A stretch of DNA of 46,106 nt from an uncultured Dialister sp. (GTDB lineage: Bacteria > Bacillota > Negativicutes > Veillonellales > Dialisteraceae): positions 1-46,106 of the forward strand of contig UQRR01000007.1 of assembly GCA_900543455.1 (NCBI GenBank), read 5' to 3'. Shown piece by piece: positions 15,377 to 23,267 of this stretch. The notes beneath the pieces are model-generated. The model saw nothing but the letters and a program-made list of their open reading frames with translations, was not told the DNA's origin and searched no databases. Position numbers and translations under genes: made by a program. How positions within the stretch are numbered: position 1 is the stretch's first letter; each line of letters starts with the position of its first letter.

Positions 15377-15600
15377 TGACTAGGAGACTAGGCGATATCG
15401 GATTCTCCCGTATCGTCATTTCGAGCGAAGCGAGAAATCTTTGTCATTAGCGGTCAGGTGGGCAATGTTTGGAAGTTTAAAATGGGAAACTTGCTACCTG
15501 TAGACTTTGGGGCATCGCCACTAATTGTGCTCTGCGGCGCTTCCATATTTTTATGCGCCGCACCTTCCCCGATGAACCCATAGAACCTTTTGAACCTATT
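15366..15600 (+). repeat. Heptads, solo MITE end and partial composite repeat
   Basis: GTGACTAG units overlap the preceding stop codon. A solo copy of the GTCATTTCGAGCGAAGCGAG element (15406-15450) and GGCATCGCCACTAATT with a GCGGCGC/GCGCCGC hairpin follow, then GAACCCATAGAACC-type sequence up to the ribosome binding site of the synthase gene. Confidence 0.8.
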
Positions 15601-15632
15601 TTTCATCCCTCTTCATAGATTGGAGAATACCC

Positions 15633-17483
15633 ATGAGTACAGATGACAGACTGCAGGAACTAAAGGAGGACAGGCGTCTTCTTCCCTATGTGCCAGATGT
15701 CACAGGACGGCGGACGAATGCGGATCGCCGTCAGGCGAGTGAACAAGATAAGATCCGGCGGGATCAGGATTATGAGAAATACATCGCCAGTGCGGAGGCA
15801 GGCCGCCGCTTCAAGGTGAAGATCCCGGTACGTCTCACGTATACAGTCGCAGGAAAGAAGAGGGTGGTCAGCGGGACATGTATGGATATCTCCTCGACGG
15901 GCATGCTCTTTATCGCTGACGGTAAGAAAGCGGTGACAGATCTGCCGAAAGAGGCAATGCTGTCTTTCGAGATCCGTCCCGGGGATATGCCGGAAGGCTA
16001 TGAGATGAAGGTGAAGGGGCTTTCTGCGGAAGTCGTGCGTGCTTTCGACAAAGAGGGACATCTTGCGCTGGGACTTCATTTCAGTAAGTCGCTGGTCCAG
16101 TATTATCAGTCGAAGCGGGGAAAGTACCTCATCGCGGTCTCTGCATTTCTTTTGCTCTGTATCTCGCTAGTGATCCTTCTCATGCGCTCGGAGTCGGTCA
16201 TTTATTTCCGCTTCAATAAGTTTCTTTATTTATATAGCATTATTACGGCGGGATTTCTGCTTACGCGCTATTTCTTCGCCATCTTCTATAAACCGGTTCC
16301 TGTGGATATCCATTTCACGCCGGGTGTCTCGATCATTGTCCCGTGTTTCAATGAAGAGACATGGATCCAGCGGACGGTGCTTTCCTGTATGAATCAGGAC
16401 TATCCGCCGGATAAGCTGCAGGTCATTGTGGTGGATGACTGCTCGACGGACCGTTCCGTGGAGAAAGTGGAAGAACTCATCCGAAAGCTCGACGAGGATG
16501 ACCCTTCGGCGCACATTCGCGACCGGCTCACCTGCTTCGTGCAGCCGCAGAATGGCGGCAAGCGAGAAGCTCTTGCGCGCGGGCTGACACTGGCAAAGCA
16601 TGAGCTTCTGGTCTTTGTCGACTCGGACTCCTTCCTCTCGCCCTTTGCGGTCAGAAATGTCGTGCAGCCTTTCAAGGATAAGGAAATGGGCGGTGTCTGC
16701 GGGCGGACGGATGTGGCGAATACCTATACGAATTCGCTCACGAAGATGCAGGCGGTGCGCTACTATATCGCATTCCGTATCATGAAGGCGGCGGAAGGCT
16801 TCTTCGATGCGGCGACCTGCCTCTCGGGGCCGCTTTCCTGCTATCGGAAGGATCTGGTCGAAAAATATTGTGATGCGTGGATTCATCAGAAGTTTCTGGG
16901 GCGCAAGGCGACCTTTGGCGATGATCGCAGTCTGACGAATTTCATCCTGCGTCATAACCGCACGACCTATCAGGATACAGCGATCTGTGAGACCATCGTC
17001 CCCAAAAGTTACAAGGTTTTCCTGAAACAGCAGATGCGCTGGAAGCGTTCATGGCTGCGCGAGTCCCTCATCGCTGCGCGCTATATGTGGAAGAAGGAGC
17101 CGCTCATGGCGCTCTCCTTCTACTTCGGGCTGATCGTCCCGATCGCGGCGCCGATCGTCGTGATTTACAATCTGATCTACATCCCGCTCATGCACCGTGT
17201 CTTCCCGACGACATTCCTCGTCGGCATGGCGCTCATGGCGATGCTGATGAGTATGGCGCAGCTCTTCCTCCGGAAAAGCTCCACGTGGGTCTTTGGGATC
17301 TGGTTCTGCCTCTACTATGAAGCGGTCCTGCTCTGGCAGATGCCGGTCGCATGGTTCACTTTCTGGAAGGATACCTGGGGCACGCGCATGACGCCGGCAG
17401 ATGTGCGGGAGGCCGAGAAGAAAAAGAAGAAGAAAATGGAAAAGCACCACAAAGCAGAAAAGAAAGCAGGTGAGAAGCCATGA
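15633..17483 (+). CDS. PilZ-fused family 2 glycosyltransferase, EPS synthase
   Basis: The 616-residue protein starts after GGAGAATACCC. A PilZ domain spans about 58-155 with GRRFKVKIPV and DISSTGM (the DxSxxG motif); the second arginine of RxxxR is lysine here. Two membrane helices (about 164-184, 194-214) precede a cytosolic GT2 domain (230-480) with VVDDCSTD at 268, DSD at 330, GDD at 429 and QQMRW at 466, the processive synthase set of hyaluronan/chitin synthases and NodC. Three more membrane helices (491-575) and a lysine-rich tail follow. It should polymerise and translocate a HexNAc-type polymer, activated by c-di-GMP through PilZ (inference). Its stop overlaps the next start by ATGA, so the two are translationally coupled. 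Confidence 0.9.
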   Translation: MSTDDRLQELKEDRRLLPYVPDVTGRRTNADRRQASEQDKIRRDQDYEKYIASAEAGRRFKVKIPVRLTYTVAGKKRVVSGTCMDISSTGMLFIADGKKAVTDLPKEAMLSFEIRPGDMPEGYEMKVKGLSAEVVRAFDKEGHLALGLHFSKSLVQYYQSKRGKYLIAVSAFLLLCISLVILLMRSESVIYFRFNKFLYLYSIITAGFLLTRYFFAIFYKPVPVDIHFTPGVSIIVPCFNEETWIQRTVLSCMNQDYPPDKLQVIVVDDCSTDRSVEKVEELIRKLDEDDPSAHIRDRLTCFVQPQNGGKREALARGLTLAKHELLVFVDSDSFLSPFAVRNVVQPFKDKEMGGVCGRTDVANTYTNSLTKMQAVRYYIAFRIMKAAEGFFDAATCLSGPLSCYRKDLVEKYCDAWIHQKFLGRKATFGDDRSLTNFILRHNRTTYQDTAICETIVPKSYKVFLKQQMRWKRSWLRESLIAARYMWKKEPLMALSFYFGLIVPIAAPIVVIYNLIYIPLMHRVFPTTFLVGMALMAMLMSMAQLFLRKSSTWVFGIWFCLYYEAVLLWQMPVAWFTFWKDTWGTRMTPADVREAEKKKKKKMEKHHKAEKKAGEKP

Positions 17484-19345
17484 CGCTGGGGGAGGAATCT
17501 TACACCCGACATAAGAACCGTGTGAAGCGGGCGCGGACTTTGGTGGAAATCGCATTCGTCATCGCGGTGCTTTACCTGCTCTATACTCTCTTTTTCCATG
17601 GAAAGACGTACCAGCCCTATACCGAGAGTCAGATGAGCCCCACAACCGATACGGGCTTCATCGCGCTTTCGTACTTCGGTGTCGATCGCATCGGAGATAC
17701 CTCGACACTGATCGGGGAGAAGCAGCTCCGCGAGCACCTGAAGGCCTTGAAGGACAATGGCTACGTGACCATCACGCAGGAAGACATCGAGAAGTACTAT
17801 GAAAAAGGCCAGCCTCTTCCTGAAAAGGCACTGTACCTGATGTTCGAAGATGGGCGGCGCGATACTGCGATTTTTGCTGACAATATCATCGAAGACCTGA
17901 ATTTCAAGGGTGTCATGATGACATACCCGGAGAAATTTGACCACGAGGATCCGAAATTCCTTCGCCCGTCGGACTTGAAAGATATGACTGACTCCACTTT
18001 CTGGGAACTGGGGACGAATGGCTACCGGCTGGAATATATCAATGTGTACGATCGCTATCACAATTTCATCGGAGAGATCGATCCCCTGACTTATGCGATG
18101 ATGCGTCCGTACCTCGGACGTGACTACAATCACTATCTCATGGACTACATCCGCGATAAAGACCGCATCCCGGTCGAAACGCTGGATCATATGAAGCGGC
18201 GCATCGGCTATGACTACAGCCGCGTCGCGGAGCTCTATCAGGATCATCTGGGCTATGTGCCGCAGGTCTATGTCCTGATGCATGCGAATACAGGGAAATT
18301 CGGCAATGCAGCGAGTGTTTCCTACGAAAATGAAAAATGGATCCGCAAGCTCTTTACAATGAATTTCAATCGCGAGGGCTACGCCTTCAACCAGAGAAAC
18401 AGCTCGCTCTACGATCTCACGCGCATGCAGCCGCAGCCATACTGGCCGGTGAATCATCTCTTGATGCGCATCAAGTATGATACGAAGCAGCAGGATATCA
18501 CCTTCAAGCGGGGCGATACCCGCATAGAGGACTGGGAGATCCTGAAAGGCGCGGGAGAGTACAAGGAAGAAAGCATCATCCTGACCTCTCTCCCTGAAAA
18601 GGAAGGCCTGATGCGGCTCAAAAATCACTACAGCTATGGAGATGTAGACATCAAAGTCCGTCTCGAGGGCAATTCCTTCGGCGGGCAGAAGGTACTCTTC
18701 CGTGGGAATAAGGACTTCACCTCCTGTCTTTCTGCCGGTATCGAGCAGGGGAAGCTGGTGATCGCGGTGAGAGAAGGCGCTGGAGAGAAGAAGCTTTTTG
18801 AAGAAAAGATTTCCGTCCTTGACGGGGAAACCCCGATTTCCATCGAAGAGGATAAAAAACGCGTGCGGATGGGCGTCCTTGCCGCACTCACCCGCTATGC
18901 GGATACGACAGACAAGGCGAAGCTCTATGCCGCCCGCATGGAAGAGACACGGGACCTGGAGGCCTCGTCCGTCAAAGACGGAGAGAACGAATATGAAGCG
19001 CCGGAGAGCTTCCACGCCCGCCTTGACCGCGAGCTGGAGATCCGCATGAGAGGAAATCAAGCGACTGTTCTTCTGGACGGGAAAAAAGCGGCTCAGGTCG
19101 AAGCACCGGAGATGAAAGGCAGAGAAGTCGGCCTCTGGTCCGGCTGGAACAGCCAGGCTTGGAGTCAGAGAAATCTCGCAGATGATGTCTATGACGGCGT
19201 CTTCGAGCGTCTCATCATCACATCTGCCAAAGAGGGGAAAGAAAGCCTCATCTACTCGAGCGAATTATCCGGCTTCGATAAGTGGCGCTTCGATGCGAAT
19301 CAGAAATGGGAGTCCGTCCTCGGATGGTTCCTGAAGCATTTCTAG
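17480..19345 (+). CDS. Membrane-anchored NodB-like protein with C-terminal beta-sandwich
   Basis: The 621-residue protein overlaps the synthase stop by four bases. A basic N-terminus and one membrane helix (about 21-40) place the rest outside the membrane. Residues 58-330 look like a PgaB-type deacetylase domain: FIALSYFGVDRIGD, LREHLKALKDNGYVTIT, LYLMFEDGRRDTA (E123-D124 where DDG is expected), FKGVMMTYPEKF. The HxxxH motif is not seen, as WELGTNGY stands in its place. Residues about 345-600 form a LamG/concanavalin-like sandwich (DVDIKVRLEGNSFGGQKVLF, GREVGLWSGWNSQ). It probably binds or modifies the nascent polymer. Catalysis is doubtful. Confidence 0.7.
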   Translation: MTLGEESYTRHKNRVKRARTLVEIAFVIAVLYLLYTLFFHGKTYQPYTESQMSPTTDTGFIALSYFGVDRIGDTSTLIGEKQLREHLKALKDNGYVTITQEDIEKYYEKGQPLPEKALYLMFEDGRRDTAIFADNIIEDLNFKGVMMTYPEKFDHEDPKFLRPSDLKDMTDSTFWELGTNGYRLEYINVYDRYHNFIGEIDPLTYAMMRPYLGRDYNHYLMDYIRDKDRIPVETLDHMKRRIGYDYSRVAELYQDHLGYVPQVYVLMHANTGKFGNAASVSYENEKWIRKLFTMNFNREGYAFNQRNSSLYDLTRMQPQPYWPVNHLLMRIKYDTKQQDITFKRGDTRIEDWEILKGAGEYKEESIILTSLPEKEGLMRLKNHYSYGDVDIKVRLEGNSFGGQKVLFRGNKDFTSCLSAGIEQGKLVIAVREGAGEKKLFEEKISVLDGETPISIEEDKKRVRMGVLAALTRYADTTDKAKLYAARMEETRDLEASSVKDGENEYEAPESFHARLDRELEIRMRGNQATVLLDGKKAAQVEAPEMKGREVGLWSGWNSQAWSQRNLADDVYDGVFERLIITSAKEGKESLIYSSELSGFDKWRFDANQKWESVLGWFLKHF

Positions 19346-19495
19346 GAATGAGTGGCTGGTGACTAGTGACTGGTGACTTGAATACTACTTTCGGGCATCG
19401 CCTCTTATAATTGCGGCGAAGCCGCCACCACAACCCTGAACTCTGAACCCTGAACCCTGAACCCTGAACCCTGAACCCTGAAGTTTGAAAGCAGG
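19346..19495 (+). repeat. Composite repeat with a CCCTGAA tandem array
   Basis: GTGACTAG heptads, TACCACTTTCGGGCATCGCC and a GCGGCGAAGCCGCC hairpin lead into about seven tandem CCCTGAA units (about 19435-19485). This lies between two genes of the EPS locus. Confidence 0.9.
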
Positions 19496-19742
19496 GATTA
19501 GGGATTAGTGGCTAGGGATTAGGAGCCTCGAGTGACTAGTGACTAGTGACTTAAATACCACTTTCGGGCATCGCCCCATATATACTTCGCGGCGCTTCTG
19601 ATTTTTATGCGCCGCACCAGCACTCCTCACTCCTAACTCCTAACTCCTCACTCCTAACTCCTCACTTCTAACTGGCGAGCAAAGCTTTCATCCCCAATCA
19701 AAGGGCACCACGCCCACAGGGCTAACCCTGAACCCGCCAATA
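19496..19742 (+). repeat. Second composite repeat, upstream of the GH18-like gene
   Basis: A complete copy follows the first: AGGGATTAG and GTGACTAG heptads, ACTTTCGGGCATCGCCCC, a GCGGCGC/GCGCCGC hairpin, about seven ACTCCTA/ACTCCTC heptads (19621-19672), then CAATCAAAGGGC and GGGCTAACCCTGAACCC ending 30 bases before the ATG. Confidence 0.9.
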
Positions 19743-19773
19743 CACACCAACCATTTTTCAAAAGGAGACATTG

Positions 19774-20760
19774 ATGAAAAAACAGGCCATATTTGCTCTG
19801 GCAGCCGCCTCTTCCCTCCTGCTTTTTTCCGGATGCGGGGCAGCTCCTTTGAAGAGCGGCAGCCATCCACCTGTGACAGAGACAGGCTGGATCGTTTCCT
19901 GGGACAAGGAAAAAGGCTGGGAGATGTATGACAAGACAAAAGAGCGGTGGGGGAGTGTTTCTTACTTCGCTGTGACCTTCGATGAGAAAGGGATACTGAA
20001 AGTACCGGCTGATCTGCCGAAAACAAAAGGCACTCCCTTTTACCTGACCTTTGTGAATGATGTCACGAAATCAAATGGGCACAGCAACGAGAAGGATACG
20101 GACATACTCCGGCATGTGCTGAGGGATGAGCATGCCCGCCGCGTACATGCGAAAGAAATCCTTGCCATAGCGGAAGCATGCGGCGCGGATGGGATCGATA
20201 TAGACTATGAACGCATCGGTAAGGATCCGAAGCTCGTAGAAGCGTTCACTCATTTCACGCAGCTTCTTTATCTGGAGTCCATTCCCGCGCATAAAAAGAT
20301 CCGCATCATTCTGGAACCTTCGATGCCTATGGATGCGCCCTACAGCGTCGGCCCCGAGTATGTCGTGATGCTGTACAACCTTTACGGACTGCATAGCGGG
20401 CCGGGGCCGAAGGCGGATGGTCCATTCATTGAGAAGACCATCCGGAAAATGGAAGCCCTTCCGAGTAAAAAAGCGGTGGCTTTTTCCAATGGCGGCTGCC
20501 TGTGGAAAGATGCCGGTCTCTTTGGGCTGGTCAAAGGGACGCCCCGCTTCATCACGACAGAGGAAGCCGTGCGCCTTCGTGATGCGCATCAGGCGAAACC
20601 GGAACGGGACGAGGCGAGTGCTGCGCTGCATTTCTCTTATCAGGAAGACGGACACACCTATGAAGTCTGGTATGCGGACGAGGAGACGCTTGACGCATGG
20701 ACGACACTCGCTGCTAATCGCGGTATCCCGTCCGTTTCCCTCTGGCGTCTGGGCGGCTAA
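19774..20760 (+). CDS. GH18-like glycoside hydrolase lipoprotein
   Basis: The ATG at 19774 follows AAAGGAGACATTG. The 328-residue protein has lipobox LFSGC (Cys21). The GH18 signature DGIDIDYE lies at 139-146 with Glu146 as the predicted acid/base, preceded by strands YFAVTFD and FYLTFVND, and followed by RIILEPSMP and VVMLYNLYGLHSG, compatible with a small TIM barrel. Family GH18 cleaves beta-1,4-linked HexNAc polymers or peptidoglycan. In an EPS locus such an enzyme would trim or release the polymer, comparable in role to the hydrolase parts of PgaB or PelA. Substrate is unknown. Confidence 0.78.
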   Translation: MKKQAIFALAAASSLLLFSGCGAAPLKSGSHPPVTETGWIVSWDKEKGWEMYDKTKERWGSVSYFAVTFDEKGILKVPADLPKTKGTPFYLTFVNDVTKSNGHSNEKDTDILRHVLRDEHARRVHAKEILAIAEACGADGIDIDYERIGKDPKLVEAFTHFTQLLYLESIPAHKKIRIILEPSMPMDAPYSVGPEYVVMLYNLYGLHSGPGPKADGPFIEKTIRKMEALPSKKAVAFSNGGCLWKDAGLFGLVKGTPRFITTEEAVRLRDAHQAKPERDEASAALHFSYQEDGHTYEVWYADEETLDAWTTLAANRGIPSVSLWRLGG

Positions 20761-20833
20761 CAGTAAGAAAGTGGGGAGCATCTCTGCTTACCAGTTTTCG
20801 GTCACATCATTAGCAAAAAGGAAGATCCCATCT

Positions 20834-22672
20834 ATGATACAGAAGAAATGGAAATGCATTATCGCGCTTTCTATCACAGCTACTCTCTGGACAGGCGCGG
20901 GAGAGGCGGCGCGGGCGGAGGAGCCGGCAGGACGGGCAATGCCTTCCCGGCAGGAGGCACTGGCAGTCCCTCGCAAGGCATCGTACACAGCTGATGACAA
21001 GGCGCGTTATGAGGCGCTTCGAGAGAAAAATGAAGGGCGTCTTGCGCCCAAGGAGCGATTCCTCACGACGACGGCACAGAAGGTCGTGCTGACATTTGGC
21101 GGTCTTACGAGAAAAGAGTCAGTGGAGAATATGCTGGACCATCTGGACAGGATGGGCGTGAAGGCGACATTCTTTGTGACGGAGCTTGAGCTTAGAAAGC
21201 ACACGGATACGGTGCGGGAGATTGCAGCGCGCGGCCATGAGCTGGGGCTGGGCCTTCGCACGGGGACGGACGGTGATTTCTATGAGACATGCGCGCAGAT
21301 CGAGCGTCTGCAGAAAAACATGCAGCGTCTCTTGGGTGTGCGCCCGCTGATCGCTCGTCAGGTCTTCGGCACGGAGATCCCAACGGTGAATGAAGCGGCG
21401 AGCGCGATGGGCATAGAGCTTCTGGGACAGACCGTGAACATGGTGCAGACGAAAGACAAAGAAGCAAAGAAGGTCGAGGACATTTCAGACCATCTTTTCG
21501 GGAAATACGTCCTCGCGATGGGGCGGGGGCAGATCATCTACGGACGTCTCGATTTCCTGGACAATCCCACGCTTACGGGTGACCTCTTGGACTGGATCAA
21601 AAAGAATAAAGTGGATAGCGCGACATACGCTACGCTTTTGGACTCTCCGGCGGCGAGTGCAGAAAATGATTCCTCCTATCGCATGGGGGCCGTCCGGGAA
21701 GTCCTTGAAGACGAGGCACATCGCTGGATATATCCTGTGCCAGAGGAGAAGGTACTTTTTTCTCTTCGAGGAGAGAGACGAAGGAAACCAGTGACAGACC
21801 GGCTCTTCTTCCATGAGTTCTCTATGCGCTACATCGGCTCTCCGAAAGTGACGGAGACAGATCGCATCCGCGGTTTCTCAGAGACAGAAATGGAGCAGAT
21901 GGATCATACAGGTATCGTCAAAGACGTCAGCGACAATACCATTTTCCTCACGTTCGATGACTGGGGGACGGATGCTTCAATAAATCATCTGCTCTATGTC
22001 CTTCGCAAGCATCACGCGAAGGGGACCTTTTTCATCATCACATGGAATGTGAAGAACAATCCGAATCTGCTGCGCGCCATCGCAGAAGGCGGGCATGACA
22101 TCGCTTCTCATACGAATCGACACCGCCCTATGGTGTGGCAGACGTCGAATTACGGCGGCAACATGACGCCGATGACGGAGGAAGAGTATGCGGAGGATGT
22201 GAGGATATCCTATCAAGAGCTGGAAAAAACGGTGGGGGATGTCATGGTCGATGGGAAACCGGCGCTGACACACTATTTCCGCCCGCCGACGCTTGCCATC
22301 AGCAAAAGCGGTATCAAATCTATCATGGATGCGGGATTCAGCTATATCGTTTCAGGCTACGAGAGTACGGATGACTATGCCACACCATCGCTGCAGGCGA
22401 TGATCGGGGCGATTTCCCATGGGATCTATGATGAGGAAGGAAATGTGCGTAAAGGGTCCATCCTCATCATGCACATGACGGATAAAGCGGAGTACACGGC
22501 TGAGGCGCTGGATTATATCCTCACCGTGAATGATGCGAGGGATGACAATGACCCGAAGAAATTCAAGACGGGCCGCCTCTCGGATCACCTGAAGGAAGGC
22601 TATGACCAGTCGAGAAAGACGACCGAGGATTTCGAGAAGCATCTGTCATACAAGGGCAGCTGTGAGCATTGA
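20834..22672 (+). CDS. Tandem NodB-domain polysaccharide deacetylase (first domain degenerate, second intact)
   Basis: Start 20834 gives an N-terminal signal (MIQKKWKCIIALSITATLW, cleavage near ARA); the frame is open far upstream inside the GH18-like gene. The 612-residue protein has two NodB folds. The first (about 83-330) reads LTFGGLTRKE, with Gly89-Gly90 in place of the metal/catalytic aspartates, and HELGLGLRT without the second histidine. The second (about 365-570) is complete: FLTFDDWGTD (Asp375/Asp376), HDIASHTNRH (His426/His430), HYFRPPTLAIS and SILIMHMTD. Predicted activity is metal-dependent N- or O-deacetylation of the secreted polymer. It is the only NodB protein of the locus with a full active site. 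It lies 73 bases after the GH18-like gene. Confidence 0.85.
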   Translation: MIQKKWKCIIALSITATLWTGAGEAARAEEPAGRAMPSRQEALAVPRKASYTADDKARYEALREKNEGRLAPKERFLTTTAQKVVLTFGGLTRKESVENMLDHLDRMGVKATFFVTELELRKHTDTVREIAARGHELGLGLRTGTDGDFYETCAQIERLQKNMQRLLGVRPLIARQVFGTEIPTVNEAASAMGIELLGQTVNMVQTKDKEAKKVEDISDHLFGKYVLAMGRGQIIYGRLDFLDNPTLTGDLLDWIKKNKVDSATYATLLDSPAASAENDSSYRMGAVREVLEDEAHRWIYPVPEEKVLFSLRGERRRKPVTDRLFFHEFSMRYIGSPKVTETDRIRGFSETEMEQMDHTGIVKDVSDNTIFLTFDDWGTDASINHLLYVLRKHHAKGTFFIITWNVKNNPNLLRAIAEGGHDIASHTNRHRPMVWQTSNYGGNMTPMTEEEYAEDVRISYQELEKTVGDVMVDGKPALTHYFRPPTLAISKSGIKSIMDAGFSYIVSGYESTDDYATPSLQAMIGAISHGIYDEEGNVRKGSILIMHMTDKAEYTAEALDYILTVNDARDDNDPKKFKTGRLSDHLKEGYDQSRKTTEDFEKHLSYKGSCEH

Positions 22673-22826
22673 CAGTGACAGGCGGCTAGTGACTCGAGAC
22701 TAAGAGACTGGGAGACTTCAGATATCAGACATCAGACGTCAGAGTTCTGATATCTGATATCTGAAGTCTAAAGTCTAATCCCTAATCCCTAGTCACCAGT
22801 CCCTAGTCACCAGTCACCAGTCACTT
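22673..22826. repeat. Heptad repeats with a 24-bp inverted repeat
   Basis: ATATCAG/CATCAGA heptads at 22713-22736 and TCTGATA/TCTGAAG heptads at 22746-22769 match as an inverted repeat at 23 of 24 positions around a 9-base loop. TAATCCC and AGTCACC heptads follow. The hairpin closes the EPS locus and may work as a terminator, although no clean T run follows. Confidence 0.8.
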
Positions 22827-22842
22827 TTTTTCAAATTCCCTC

Positions 22843-22871
22843 TTGACAACTCATGAAGCAGGAAGTAAAAT
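22843..22871 (+). promoter_or_regulatory. Promoter of the T-box transcript
   Basis: TTGACA at 22843-22848 and TAAAAT at 22866-22871 with a 17-bp spacer, about 25 bp before the T-box leader. Confidence 0.8.
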
Positions 22872-22899
22872 AATCACAATCTAAAACCCAATACCCCAA

Positions 22900-23123
22900 A
22901 GAAAGCTATGAACGAGACAAAAAGTACTTGATTCCTTCTAAAGAGAGCCGATGGATGGTGAGAATCGGTGAAGAGCCTTGTATAATATCCCTCGAGAGCC
23001 CTTGTCGTGAATTGAGTAATGACAGGCGTTTCATTCACGTTACGAATAAGACTGCTAAGTACAATGTAGGGTGGTACCGCGAGACTTCGCCCCTATCTTC
23101 GAAAGAAGATAGGGGCTTTTTTT
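22900..23123 (+). promoter_or_regulatory. T-box riboswitch leader (complete)
   Basis: A stem I distal region AGAGAGCCGATGGATGGTG closed by AATCGG is followed by the T-box AGGGTGGTACCGCG at 23068-23081 and a terminator (CCCCTATCTTC/GAAGATAGGGG plus T7, ending 23123). A CGAG/CTCG lower helix would place ATC (isoleucine) at the specifier position near 22990; this reading is tentative. Uncharged tRNA binding would favour the antiterminator. The downstream gene is a branched-chain amino acid binding protein, which fits an Ile-type T-box. Confidence 0.9.
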
Positions 23124-23154
23124 ACCCGCATTGACTTGGCATAGAGTGAAATAT

Positions 23155-23214
23155 CGGAGTGGTACCGCGTTCGCGCCTCCGCTGGCAGAAAAGCCGGCGG
23201 AGGCTTTTTATTTC
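23155..23214 (+). promoter_or_regulatory. Second, truncated T-box antiterminator/terminator module
   Basis: GGAGTGGTACCGCG is followed by a GCCTCCGC/GCGGAGGC terminator with T5. It has the T-box and terminator but no stem I, so it is a partial duplicate in tandem with the full leader. It ends 53 bases before the ATG at 23268. Confidence 0.78.
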
Positions 23215-23267
23215 CTCATACGATCTTTCGGGGTGGAGTAGCAAATTTTTGAAAGAGGTAGAAAATC

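Noticed and set aside
19435..19485. Telomere-like CCCTGAA array as a replicon end or origin
   Set aside because: It is short, internal, embedded in a composite repeat, and no replication genes or DnaA boxes were seen.
20417..20833. N-terminal extension of the tandem NodB protein
   Set aside because: It overlaps the GH18-like gene in another frame; the signal peptide begins at 20834.
22928..23134. 68-codon frame in the T-box leader
   Set aside because: The sequence is explained by the T-box structure, including the AGGGTGGTACCGCG motif and terminator, and no ribosome binding site precedes the frame.
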